Positions 24,623 through 33,219 of a stretch of DNA of 64,000 bases are shown here, one piece after another (position 1 is the stretch's first letter; each line of letters opens with the position of its first letter). The position numbers and the translations under genes are program-made. The stretch is from Paenibacillus cremeus (lineage in GTDB: Bacteria > Bacillota > Bacilli > Paenibacillales > NBRC-103111). Below the pieces are notes generated by a model that saw only the letters and a program-made list of their open reading frames with translations, searched no databases and was not told where the DNA came from. The DNA is taken from assembly GCF_007786445.1 (NCBI RefSeq), contig NZ_VNJI01000025.1, forward strand, positions 1 to 64,000. Reading direction: 5' to 3'.

Positions 24623-25705
24623 GTGAATATGGAGCCATTCGTGAAAATGATGCAGGAAGTAGCCGATGCCCGGAATGTTGCGGAGCTGAGGGGCTTCCGG
24701 GATCGGGCGCACGGAGAGTTCCAGCGGCGTCTCCTTTTTACCCAGCCGCTCGAATGGAGCCGTCAGGTGAATGCGTGGCATGACAGCATGATCTGGCGGA
24801 TCGTCGAATGGGCAGAAGCGGATTTGTGTGAGGAAGGTCATGGAGCTGCACCTGTGCCGTTTGCTTTCGTCCTGTTCGGCAGCGGAGGGCGAGGAGAGCA
24901 GACGCTGTGGAGCGATCAAGATAACGGAATTATTTATGCTGATCCTAGCTCGGAAGAAGAGAAGCTCGCAGCGGAAGCCTATTTTCCAATCCTGGCTCAG
25001 AAAATCACGGCTCACTTGGAAGCGGCGGGGTATCCCCCTTGCAGCGGCGGCGTCATTTGTACGAATCATCAGTGGATGCAGTCGATCAGCGGCTATAAGC
25101 AGATGCTGATGGGCTGGCTTGCAGATCCGAATTGGGAGCATGTAAGGTATTTGCTCATTGCGGCGGATTTACGCACGGTATACGGGGATGAAGCGCTTGG
25201 GCGCGAGGTGCTGGATGTGCTCTACTCCTATGTGGCCGCTCATCCGGGGATGCTGGAGCATATGCTGCACAACACGCTGCATCATAAGGTATCCATCGGT
25301 GTATTCGGGCAGCTCATCAAGGAGCGCTACGGCGAGGATGCCGGAGGCGTGGAGATCAAATACGGCGCTTATATTCCGATTGTAAACGGGGTACGGCTGC
25401 TGGCGGTGGAGGCCGGTATTCGCAGTACCTCCACGGAAGAGCGATTACAAAGATTAATATCGGATAGCAAGGTTGAGGACGAGATCGGAAACGATTTTTT
25501 AGAAGCGCTCACGATTGCCATGCGATTGAGGTCACTCACGCCGTATCAGCTGGAAGCCGGACATTATTCCACCCGCGGCAAGCTGTCGGCGGAGCAACTT
25601 ACGAAGGAGCGGATGACCGAGCTCAAGCTGTGCCTTCGGATCGGGATGGATTTGCAGCGGTATGTGAAAAAGAGCGTACAGAAAGAGATGGAAAAAGGTG
25701 AATAA
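24623..25705 (+). CDS. GlnD-like nucleotidyltransferase (DUF294 + DUF294_C)
   Basis: A 360-residue predicted nucleotidyltransferase. After a helical N-terminus the catalytic loop FGSGGRGEQTLWSDQD (about residues 88-103) has the GS...D-x-D pattern of the Pol-beta fold, as in GlnD; the C-terminal half is a helical substrate-binding domain. DUF294 proteins often carry cNMP or CBS sensor domains; this one has neither. Start: GTG 23-ish spacing after AAGGGG (24612-24617) at 24623, or ATG 24629; an ATG at 24602 has no SD. It follows amtB by 35 bp. Target unknown; nucleotidylylation of a regulator is inference from fold and context. Confidence 0.8.
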   Translation: MNMEPFVKMMQEVADARNVAELRGFRDRAHGEFQRRLLFTQPLEWSRQVNAWHDSMIWRIVEWAEADLCEEGHGAAPVPFAFVLFGSGGRGEQTLWSDQDNGIIYADPSSEEEKLAAEAYFPILAQKITAHLEAAGYPPCSGGVICTNHQWMQSISGYKQMLMGWLADPNWEHVRYLLIAADLRTVYGDEALGREVLDVLYSYVAAHPGMLEHMLHNTLHHKVSIGVFGQLIKERYGEDAGGVEIKYGAYIPIVNGVRLLAVEAGIRSTSTEERLQRLISDSKVEDEIGNDFLEALTIAMRLRSLTPYQLEAGHYSTRGKLSAEQLTKERMTELKLCLRIGMDLQRYVKKSVQKEMEKGE

Positions 25706-25710
25706 ACGGT

Positions 25711-26445
25711 ATGAAGGATATGAGGCCTGCAGGACGAATGTGGCATCTGTATAAAATGGGAGGCTTGACCCCCGCCCTTACCTCGATGTTCGACGCTCAG
25801 AGTGCCCAGCAAATGGCTTTTATCCGGTCCATCATGAAGGAGCAGCGTAAAAATTCATTATATGAAATTCCTTTGGAAAGCGCGGAGCTGGTTGTTTTCG
25901 ATCTGGAAACGACCGGTTTTTCGCCTTACAATGGGGATGAAATCATTTCCTTCGGAGCGGTTAACGTCCATGGGGACCAGGTGACGGAAGAGGAGACCTT
26001 CTACAGTTTGGTCAATCCGAAGAGGGCGATTCCGAATACGGTCGAGGAGCTAACGGGCATTTCGACGGAAATGGCGGCAGAGGCACCGGATCTAATCCAT
26101 GTGCTGCGGGGATTTCTGGAGTTTGTGCAGCAAAAAATATTGGTTGCGCATGGCACCGGCCATGATAAGCATTTTTTGAATTCAGCGCTGTGGAAAACGT
26201 CCAAAGTTAACTTGTCTCATCGCATGCTGGATACAATGATGATCGCCAAGTGGCTGAATCCGAAGCTGAATACGTATGATTTGGATACGCTGCTGGATGT
26301 ATACGGCGTGGAAGTGACTGTACGTCATCACGCGCTGGAGGACGCCCGGATGACCGCTAGGCTGTGGTCGAACTTGATGATTGAAATCAAATCCAGGGAT
26401 GTGCAAACCTTAGGCGATTTGTATGCGCATTTAAGCCAGCATTAA
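25711..26445 (+). CDS. DnaQ-like 3'-5' exonuclease
   Basis: A 244-residue DEDDh exonuclease. Exo I FDLETTGF (about residues 64-71), Exo II around GTGHDKHFL (Asp near 151), and Exo III HHALEDARMTA (His and Asp near 210-215) supply all four acidic residues and the general-base His. The N-terminal 55 residues are a helical extension. Family members act as DNA polymerase epsilon-type proofreaders or as RNases/nucleotide hydrolases. It starts 5 bp after the nucleotidyltransferase, so the two are tightly linked; that pairing is also seen next to transporters in other bacteria (recollection). Confidence 0.85.
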   Translation: MKDMRPAGRMWHLYKMGGLTPALTSMFDAQSAQQMAFIRSIMKEQRKNSLYEIPLESAELVVFDLETTGFSPYNGDEIISFGAVNVHGDQVTEEETFYSLVNPKRAIPNTVEELTGISTEMAAEAPDLIHVLRGFLEFVQQKILVAHGTGHDKHFLNSALWKTSKVNLSHRMLDTMMIAKWLNPKLNTYDLDTLLDVYGVEVTVRHHALEDARMTARLWSNLMIEIKSRDVQTLGDLYAHLSQH

Positions 26446-26490
26446 AAAATCTTCAGTTCTTGCGAAAAAGGGCAAGCTGAAGATTTTTTT
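26444..26490. terminator. terminator after exonuclease gene
   Basis: AAAAAATCTTCAG and CTGAAGATTTTTTT with an inner CTTGC/GCAAG; ends the amtB operon and also serves the convergent JAMM gene. Confidence 0.9.
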
Positions 26491-26503
26491 GTATTCTGGT
26501 GGG

Positions 26504-26944
26504 TCAGTGCTGGACAAGCAGCGAATGATAGCGAATTTGCCCGTCCTTGTCTTTTTGATAAGAATAAGCCATCACTTGTGGCTGCCGAGGATCAGTGAAC
26601 GAGACAATCCAATGGCTGGGCACCTGATACCAAGGTGTGCGGAGATCCTCACTGGAAGGGAGTGGTGGCGCCTGAGGATGGGAATGCACAAGCCCAACCA
26701 GCTGATCGGAACCGCCGGAAGCGGTGTGCAACAGCCAAGGAATAAGGTCGCGCGGCTCCATGTCAAAATGATGCTCCGGCCGAGGCGATCGGTTGGCTGC
26801 CGGTACGAAGCTGTGAACCTGCCACTGTCCGGGCTTATCCGAAGCTTCCGAGCCCATAAGAAATCCGCATGCTTCGTGCGGCAGCTGCTCCCTGCAGTAG
26901 AAAATGATGCGCTGCAATTCAACTGGGGCGATGTGAAATCTCAT
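26504..26944 (-). CDS. JAMM/MPN+ metalloprotease (Mov34 family)
   Basis: A 146-residue zinc isopeptidase-type protein. The JAMM motif is complete: Glu24 in HEACGFL, HSH at 87-89, then S97-x-x-D100 seven residues later. Bacterial stand-alone JAMM proteins process ubiquitin-like sulfur carriers (for cysteine, thiamine or tungsten/molybdopterin routes), but no ThiS- or MoeB-like partner is next to it. Sequence context gives no pathway. GAGGAAGTG precedes the ATG at 26944. Convergent with the exonuclease gene. Confidence 0.82.
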   Translation of the reverse strand: MRFHIAPVELQRIIFYCREQLPHEACGFLMGSEASDKPGQWQVHSFVPAANRSPRPEHHFDMEPRDLIPWLLHTASGGSDQLVGLVHSHPQAPPLPSSEDLRTPWYQVPSHWIVSFTDPRQPQVMAYSYQKDKDGQIRYHSLLVQH

Positions 26945-27011
26945 TCATGTCCACTTCCTCTGGCGAAACCGAGCGCCTGGTATGCTGCTATTATACAGCG
27001 CGACAGGAGGC

Positions 27012-28316
27012 TCAGCCAACCTTGGCCGGCGGCTTGATGAGAAAGAAGACGAGTACTAACGTTAAGAAGGCTAACGAAGTAACCGTAATGAATACAATCT
27101 GATGTGACTTTTCCATCATCCAGCCAAACAGCGGCGGCCCGGCGGCTACCCCGAGAAATCGCAGACTGTTGTAGATCGATGTGATCATGCCGCGCTGCTC
27201 CCGTTTCACCGACCCGGTGATCATCGTGTTCAAGCAAGGAAGAAGCAGTCCCGTACCGATACTACTGAGCGTTAAAAGACCGATAAACAAGTAGATGCTT
27301 TTATTGAAGAAAAGGATACACAGACCAAGGGAGACCGTCATTAGTGTAAGACCGATATTCATGAGCCAGCGCATTAGTTTGCCGTTTTTCTTAATGAGCG
27401 CCCCTGTAGTGTACGCCGTAACGACTTGTCCCAGCAGCGGGATAGCGAGCACAAGCCCCTTTTTCACTCCATCGATATTGTAAGGCTCGACCTCCAAGAT
27501 GTCCGACAGGTAGAACAAGACACCAAACAGCACGAACAAAGCGAGTGAGCCTGCGAAAAAGGAGGTAATGAGCCATCTCCCCTTTTCCTTAAGAATTTTC
27601 CCGATGCTTTTCAGGTAAGCCCCAAGCTTGGGAGGTGCTTTGGTTTTCTTCGGCTCTTTGATCAGAAACATGATGGCGAGCAGTGCCAGCGCGCAAAAAA
27701 TCGGAAACGCGAAAAAGGCGGCATACCACACAATTATAGCAAGCAGCGAGCCGATGATCGGACTGACGACTTTGCCTGTGCCGTTGGCTGCCTCGATTAG
27801 TCCGAGCGCTTTGCTCTCCGTTCCTTCCTTATATAAATCTCCTGCGAGCGCCATGGCGATCGGAGCCGTACCGGCCGCGCCTAAGCCTTGAATTGCCCGG
27901 GCAATAATTATGATCGTGTAGGAGTTCCATATCGCTCCGAAGCCTGCCAGAACACCTGCTGCGCCATAGATGATCAAGGAAGGTATAATGATAGCCTTTC
28001 GGGAAAAGCGATCAGATAAATAGCCGGAAACCGGGATGACCAGACCAGCGGTGACGGAAAACAACGTGATGATCAAGCTGCTTTGAAATTGCGAGATGCC
28101 CAGCCGCTCCTGCATATCCGGTAAAATCGGCACCAGCATGGAGTTTCCAAGCACCAAGACGAGCGGTACAGTCGCCAAAGCGATAAATTCCAACAGGGAG
28201 CCCTTGCCCTTGGAGGCGCCGCCGCTTGATTTATCTTCAGATTTGGATCGTCGCCCGGTCCATTCGATGTCGCTTTCAAACGTAATATTGAGCTTCTTAT
28301 CTTTCGTTTTTTCCAT
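27012..28316 (-). CDS. MFS multidrug/siderophore-type exporter
   Basis: A 434-residue MFS protein with a charged cytoplasmic N-terminus (about 40 residues) and 12 helices. Motif A GYLSDRFSRKAI (about 97-108) and motif C-like segment in TM5 (GTAPIAMALAGDLY, about 148-161) place it among drug:H+ antiporters; it resembles the YmfD bacillibactin exporter type, but no siderophore genes are near. The ATG at 28316 is preceded by GAGGAG with a long spacer in which a two-codon ATG ACG TAA overlaps the start (TAATG), hinting at translational coupling. Confidence 0.82.
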   Translation of the reverse strand: MEKTKDKKLNITFESDIEWTGRRSKSEDKSSGGASKGKGSLLEFIALATVPLVLVLGNSMLVPILPDMQERLGISQFQSSLIITLFSVTAGLVIPVSGYLSDRFSRKAIIIPSLIIYGAAGVLAGFGAIWNSYTIIIIARAIQGLGAAGTAPIAMALAGDLYKEGTESKALGLIEAANGTGKVVSPIIGSLLAIIVWYAAFFAFPIFCALALLAIMFLIKEPKKTKAPPKLGAYLKSIGKILKEKGRWLITSFFAGSLALFVLFGVLFYLSDILEVEPYNIDGVKKGLVLAIPLLGQVVTAYTTGALIKKNGKLMRWLMNIGLTLMTVSLGLCILFFNKSIYLFIGLLTLSSIGTGLLLPCLNTMITGSVKREQRGMITSIYNSLRFLGVAAGPPLFGWMMEKSHQIVFITVTSLAFLTLVLVFFLIKPPAKVG

Positions 28317-28436
28317 TACGTCATTGTGCTCCTCTGGAGAATTCAGTCATAGTTATTGTATGCCTTAATGTACCCGGGCTGCGGATCGGTCATGCTGTAG
28401 GCTTATTCCAGTTGAGCAGCGGACGGTCGAAGGTAA

Positions 28437-28453
28437 CATTTTGCTGCAAAATG
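28437..28453. promoter_or_regulatory. 17-bp perfect palindrome upstream of resA-like gene
   Basis: CATTTTGC-T-GCAAAATG, 51 bp before the TTG start of the thioredoxin-like gene. Candidate operator; no regulator identified. Confidence 0.4.
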
Positions 28454-28504
28454 GGGATACTGAGCTGGTGAACTACCGGATTCGTAGGAAGGGGGCGTAA
28501 AGCG

Positions 28505-29044
28505 TTGAAAAGAATCACTTTACTGATCGTTGTTGCGCTTGTGCTGGCGCTGCTCGGCATATATCAGAGCGGGATGCTCTCGAAGACGAGTGTAGTGGCT
28601 GCTGCTGCCACCAAAACGGAGCTAAAGCTCGGACAAGCGATTCCGCCGTTCAAATTGAAGGCGTTGGACGGGGCAGAGTACGAAGTGGGAGGGCCTCGAG
28701 AAAGGCCGCTTATGATCAACTTTTGGGCATCGTGGTGCGGGCCTTGCCATGAAGAGGCTCCGGACCTTAAGCAGGTCTATGAACGCTATAAAGGGCAGTT
28801 TGATCTGTATGCGGTCAATGTTACTAAAGGGGATGGGCTGAAGGAGGCGCAAAGCTTCGCCAGACAGTACGATTACCCATTTCCTGTGCTGCTTGATACC
28901 AGCGGGGCCGCGGCGTCGGCTTATCGGATTTTGTTCGTGCCGACGAGCTTCTTGATTGATAAGAAGGGGAATTTGAAAGAAGTTATTCATGTGCTGCCTC
29001 GTGATGAGCTGGAGAAGCGGATCAAGCAGCTGATCGAAGAGTGA
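28505..29044 (+). CDS. membrane-anchored thiol-disulfide oxidoreductase (ResA/TlpA-like)
   Basis: A 179-residue thioredoxin-fold protein on the outside of the membrane. An N-terminal helix (TLLIVVALVLALLGIY) is the anchor; the redox site is WCGPC (77-81); the cis-Pro is in FVPTSFLID. ResA and TlpA reduce apocytochrome c or supply reductant to envelope proteins. No cytochrome biogenesis genes are adjacent. TTG start at 28505 after GGAAGGGGGCG. A terminator follows directly. Confidence 0.87.
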   Translation: MKRITLLIVVALVLALLGIYQSGMLSKTSVVAAAATKTELKLGQAIPPFKLKALDGAEYEVGGPRERPLMINFWASWCGPCHEEAPDLKQVYERYKGQFDLYAVNVTKGDGLKEAQSFARQYDYPFPVLLDTSGAAASAYRILFVPTSFLIDKKGNLKEVIHVLPRDELEKRIKQLIEE

Positions 29045-29049
29045 ATGAA

Positions 29050-29098
29050 AAAAGCTGCAGGTCCAAGGGGCTATTCTCGCTTGGATGCTGCAGCTTCT
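29050..29098. terminator. terminator between resA-like gene and cimA
   Basis: AAGCTGCAG (29052-29060) and CTGCAGCTT (29088-29096) with an inner TCCAAG/CTTGGA; on the minus strand it ends in six T, so it chiefly serves cimA. Confidence 0.85.
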
Positions 29099-29103
29099 TA
29101 TTA

Positions 29104-30723
29104 TTAGTGATTCACGAGACCAATACGCTCACGATGCTCTTCCGGCTGATGGGCTGCGCGGGTTTGAGTCAGCAACGCGTAGCGCATACTGTCGACCAGC
29201 GCGTGCCAGCTCGCTTCGATAATATTCTCGGATACGCCTACCGTGCTCCAGCTAGAGTCGAAATCAGACGATTCGATCAATACGCGGACTTTGCCGGCTG
29301 TTGCATCTTTATCATCCAGCACGCGGACTTTGTAATCGGACAAGTGCATGTCTTGAATACCTGGGTAATACTGCAGCAAGCATTTGCGCAGCGCATTGTC
29401 GAGCGCATTGACAGGTCCGTTGCCTTCAGCAGCATTGTAAATCGTTTCTCCATGCACCTTTACTTTGACGATCGCCTCGGTGGAGACTGGCTGATTCACG
29501 GATTTGGCGACCATGATTTTGAAGGATTCCAGCGAGAAAATCTCTTCCAGCTTGCCGTAGGCATTGCGCATGAGCAGCTCCAGCGTTGCATCGGCTCCCT
29601 CGAACTGGTACCCTTGGTGCTCCATCTGCTTAATCTGCTCGATCAGCTGCTTCGTCTGGCTGTTGGTGGTGTCAAAATCCAGACCAAGCTCCTGCGCTTT
29701 AAACACCAGATTACTCTGGCCGGCGAGCTCCGATACGAGGACGCGCTGCTTGTTCCCCACCAGCTCAGGCGTAATATGCTCATAGGTGCTGGAATCACGC
29801 AAGATCGCAGAAACGTGAATGCCACCCTTGTGGGCGAACGCTGCCGAACCGACATAAGGCTGGTTCACCGGCATGTGCATATTGGCGATTTCGCTGACAT
29901 ATCGAGCTACGCTGGACAGGCTTGCCAGCTGCTCGCTGCTGATCAAATGGTATTTCAGCTTGAGCTGCAGATTCGGGATAATGGACACCAGATTCGCGTT
30001 ACCACATCGTTCGCCGTATCCATTAATGGTGCCTTGCACTTGAGAAGCGCCAGCCATTACAGCCGCGATGCTGTTGGCAACGCCGAGCTCACAGTCGTTA
30101 TGCGCATGAATCCCGATGGGGGTATTAACGCTTTCGCGTACCGCAGTGACAATCTTCGATACTTCATGCGGCAGCGAGCCGCCGTTCGTATCGCACAGCG
30201 CAATCCAGTCGGCGCCTGCGGCTTCCGCTTTTCTAATTGTGGCCAGGGCATATTCCGGGTTGCTCTTATAGCCGTCGAAGAAATGCTCGGCGTCGTAGAT
30301 TACTTCCAGTCCCTTACTTTTCAAATAGCGGACAGAATCGTAGATCATGTTCAAATTTTCTTCCAATGTCGTTTGGATGGCGGTATGTACCTGGAAGTCC
30401 CATGATTTTCCGAAAATCGCGGCCGCTTGTACACCGACCTCCAAAATCCGGTTCAGGTTCGGATCGTTCTCCGCCAGGGAGTCCTTGCGTCTTGTGCTGC
30501 CGAAGGCTGTAATCTTCGCATTGGACAGCTTCAGCTCTTTCACCCGGATAAAAAATTCAATATCTTTGTTGTTGCTTCCCGGCCAGCCGCCTTCAATATA
30601 GGAAACGCCCAGGGAATCCAGCTTTTGGGCGATTTTCAATTTGTCTTCAACGGAAAGGCTTACACCTTCCCCTTGGGTGCCGTCTCTTAGCGTGGTATCG
30701 AAAATTTTAACCGTGGTCTCCAT
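29104..30723 (-). CDS. cimA: (R)-citramalate synthase
   Basis: Condenses pyruvate and acetyl-CoA to citramalate, giving a threonine-independent route to 2-oxobutyrate and isoleucine. The 539-residue protein has the DRE-TIM metallolyase domain (TTLRDGTQ, 10-17; HAHND metal site near 208-212; NGYGERCGNANL) and the C-terminal LeuA dimer/regulatory domain (about 420-530). It differs from LeuA in sequence layout and matches the CimA/AksA type. ATG at 30723 with AGGAGG 8 bp upstream; the frame is open further but not translated-looking. TATAAT elements lie about 35-60 bp upstream on the minus strand. Confidence 0.88.
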   Translation of the reverse strand: METTVKIFDTTLRDGTQGEGVSLSVEDKLKIAQKLDSLGVSYIEGGWPGSNNKDIEFFIRVKELKLSNAKITAFGSTRRKDSLAENDPNLNRILEVGVQAAAIFGKSWDFQVHTAIQTTLEENLNMIYDSVRYLKSKGLEVIYDAEHFFDGYKSNPEYALATIRKAEAAGADWIALCDTNGGSLPHEVSKIVTAVRESVNTPIGIHAHNDCELGVANSIAAVMAGASQVQGTINGYGERCGNANLVSIIPNLQLKLKYHLISSEQLASLSSVARYVSEIANMHMPVNQPYVGSAAFAHKGGIHVSAILRDSSTYEHITPELVGNKQRVLVSELAGQSNLVFKAQELGLDFDTTNSQTKQLIEQIKQMEHQGYQFEGADATLELLMRNAYGKLEEIFSLESFKIMVAKSVNQPVSTEAIVKVKVHGETIYNAAEGNGPVNALDNALRKCLLQYYPGIQDMHLSDYKVRVLDDKDATAGKVRVLIESSDFDSSWSTVGVSENIIEASWHALVDSMRYALLTQTRAAHQPEEHRERIGLVNH

Positions 30724-30896
30724 GAACTTGTCCTCCTGCAGGCGCAAAGTATAATTCACAATTATAGCACAATCTTCCCAGAGAAAGATATCCTTTTTCA
30801 AAATCGGGCACCGCTTCTTGACCTTGCTACTAGCCAAAGATATGCTGAAAAGGTAGAAAGAATGTGCGATGAAAAAAGAAAGGAGGGCCTCCGCTC

Positions 30897-32204
30897 ATGA
30901 CTGCGAATCACCAAACCCCGGCGAACGGATATCCGGTAAACGGCAGAGTCATTTTGCATATCGACATGAATGCATTTTATTGCTCCGTGCATGAAGCGGT
31001 GGACCCCGAGCAATACAAAGATAAGCCGATAGCGGTGGCCGGCAGTGTCGAGCTGCGCAGAGGCATCATCGTCACCTGCTCTTATAAAGCAAGGGGATTA
31101 GGCGTGAAAACAGGCATGCAGGTTAGAGAAGCGCAGAGGCTTTGTCCGGAAATTATTTTTATCAAGCCGAATTTTGACCTGTATCGTCAGTTCTCCCGCC
31201 GTTTTATGAAAATCGTCTATGAATACTCGCCGCTCGTTGAAGCGATGTCGATCGATGAATGCTATGTGGATATTACGGGCTCGAAGGTGTTCGGGACACC
31301 GCTTGAAATTGCGCATAGGATACAAGAGCGGATTCGAGAGGAGCTGCACCTGCCTTGCTCCATCGGCGTTGCGCCGAATAAGCTGCTCGCCAAGATGGCG
31401 TCCGATATGAAGAAGCCCAACGGGATTTCCGTGCTGCGCAAACGGGACGTGTCGGAGATTCTTTGGCCCAAGCCGTGTGCCGAGCTGTTCGGGATCGGCA
31501 AGAAGACAGCGGAGAAGCTGAAGCGGCTGCAGATTCACACGCTAGGTCAATTGGCCAAAGCGGATGAGAAGCTGCTGAACGACCAGTTCGGCATTATGGG
31601 CGGGGTGTTGAAGCGCGCGGCAAACGGAGAAGATCACTCGCCGGTCAATCCGGAGCGGGAGCAGAGCAAATCGATCGGACATACGACGACACTGCCCAAA
31701 AATGTTACGAATCGGAGCGAGGTTCATCGCGTTTTCTTGAATTTGGCGGATCAAGTGGGGCGGCGTCTTCGCCGACAGGGCTTGCTGGCTCAAACGGTGC
31801 AGATTACGATTCGCGACCCGGAAATGAAGACGATTACCAGGGCTTCCAAGCTTCCTCGGGCGTCGGAGAATGCGGACGATTTTTACCGCACGGCGTGCCG
31901 GTTGTTTGATGTACATTGGAAAGAGGAGCAGCCTGTCCGGCTGCTTGGGGTGACGCTGCAAAGCCTGGAGGCAAAACAGGAGGCGGCGGTGCAGCTCGAT
32001 TTGTTCGATTATCAGAAGCAGCCGGTTAAGGAGAAGCTGATCAAAGCCATGGATGCATTGCGGGATAAGTACGGGGAGAGCGTGATTTTGACAGCTGGTA
32101 TGCTGGGGGATGATCCGTCGACGCTGATCCGCAACAGCAAGGTCCGCGGCACCTCGCTGCAGATGGACCACTTAAGGCTGAAGGGGCTGGAGGAGGACGA
32201 ATGA
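30897..32204 (+). CDS. dinB: DNA polymerase IV (Y family)
   Basis: Error-prone lesion-bypass polymerase, 435 residues. Palm motif HIDMNAFYCSV (Asp23; Tyr28 in the steric-gate position) and SIDECYVDIT (catalytic Asp120 Glu121) are complete; the thumb HhH and little-finger domain follow; the C-terminal QLDLF (about 370) is the beta-clamp box. Matches B. subtilis YqjH/PolY1. AAGGAGGG precedes the ATG. I saw no LexA/DinR box upstream. Its TGA overlaps the ATG of mobB (ATGA), so the two are coupled. Confidence 0.93.
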   Translation: MTANHQTPANGYPVNGRVILHIDMNAFYCSVHEAVDPEQYKDKPIAVAGSVELRRGIIVTCSYKARGLGVKTGMQVREAQRLCPEIIFIKPNFDLYRQFSRRFMKIVYEYSPLVEAMSIDECYVDITGSKVFGTPLEIAHRIQERIREELHLPCSIGVAPNKLLAKMASDMKKPNGISVLRKRDVSEILWPKPCAELFGIGKKTAEKLKRLQIHTLGQLAKADEKLLNDQFGIMGGVLKRAANGEDHSPVNPEREQSKSIGHTTTLPKNVTNRSEVHRVFLNLADQVGRRLRRQGLLAQTVQITIRDPEMKTITRASKLPRASENADDFYRTACRLFDVHWKEEQPVRLLGVTLQSLEAKQEAAVQLDLFDYQKQPVKEKLIKAMDALRDKYGESVILTAGMLGDDPSTLIRNSKVRGTSLQMDHLRLKGLEEDE

Positions 32205-32716
32205 CGAAGGTGATCGGCATCGCCGGATATTCGAACAGCGGGAAGACGACGCTAATAACCAAGCTGGTGCCTTGGTTTGAGTCGCACGGGTACCGTGTAG
32301 GGGTTATAAAGCATGATGCGCATGGGCATTATAGTGAGGTAGAAGGTGCGGATTCGACGCAATTCATCGAGTCGGGCGCTTCCTGCGTAGCCGTCGTCTC
32401 GCCGGAGGAAGTCCGGTGGTTTGAGCGCAAGCCGGTACAGCTCGAGGATGTTGTAAAGCGAATGGAGCCGAGCACGGACATCATCTTAGTTGAAGGCTTC
32501 AAACGGGAGCCTCACCCCAAGATCGCCGTGTTCCATACGAAGGAGCAGGCGGACATTATTCGACGGACGGCTATGCCGCCCATCGCTTGGGTGACGGCGA
32601 ACGCAGAGGACGCTGCGGAGGCGCAAGGGAGTGTACCGGTGTTTCACCCGGAGGCGGTAGAGGAGGTCGGAGGTTTCATTCTCGGCCTTGTGAATGAGGA
32701 TGGGAATCATTATTAA
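32201..32716 (+). CDS. mobB: molybdopterin-guanine dinucleotide biosynthesis protein B
   Basis: A 171-residue GTP-binding P-loop protein that assists MobA in adding GMP to molybdopterin. Walker A GYSNSGKTT (9-17), VIKHDAHGH (about 35-43) and the LVEGFK strand (about 101-106) are as expected for MobB. No other molybdenum cofactor gene is in the window, so this is an orphan copy fused by a 4-bp overlap to dinB. Some Firmicutes keep mobB away from the moa/mob cluster. Confidence 0.9.
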   Translation: MTKVIGIAGYSNSGKTTLITKLVPWFESHGYRVGVIKHDAHGHYSEVEGADSTQFIESGASCVAVVSPEEVRWFERKPVQLEDVVKRMEPSTDIILVEGFKREPHPKIAVFHTKEQADIIRRTAMPPIAWVTANAEDAAEAQGSVPVFHPEAVEEVGGFILGLVNEDGNHY

Positions 32717-32752
32717 TAACGATACGTTATCATAACGTTCACATCTTTCTAT

Positions 32753-32781
32753 TTGAACTTTCCGGTTATTTATATTATATT
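32753..32781 (+). promoter_or_regulatory. promoter of ferredoxin gene
   Basis: TTGAAC (32753-32758), 17-bp spacer, TATATT (32776-32781), 39 bp before the fer ATG. Confidence 0.7.
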
Positions 32782-32804
32782 TTAGGATGAGGTTACACAT
32801 TTGA

Positions 32805-33056
<252 letters not shown>

Positions 33057-33070
33057 TCGTATGGCCCATG

Positions 33071-33105
33071 AAGAGCCTGTTCCCTAGGGGGAGCGGGCTC
33101 TTTTC
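33071..33105 (+). terminator. terminator of fer
   Basis: AAGAGCC...GGGCTCTTTT stem with inner TTCCC/GGGAG, followed by TTTTC. Confidence 0.85.
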
Positions 33106-33219
33106 GCGTTTCTACAAAATAGGCCTTTCTTCTTATGAATTTTACATTATTCGCGCCTAAATCTCGGGATTCTATGATAATATTAGAAAAAGATGAGTAG
33201 AAGTAGAGGGGGCGTTATT

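Noticed and set aside
23544-24638. Long open frame opposite amtB
   Set aside because: Antisense shadow of a well-supported ammonium transporter; rich in Arg, Gln, Asn with no domain.
29041-30405. 454-codon open frame opposite cimA
   Set aside because: It lies fully antisense to a clear citramalate synthase; its composition follows codon positions of the real gene and it has no SD or family features.
30838-30896. LexA/DinR box before dinB
   Set aside because: No CGAAC-N4-GTTCG-like sequence was found there.
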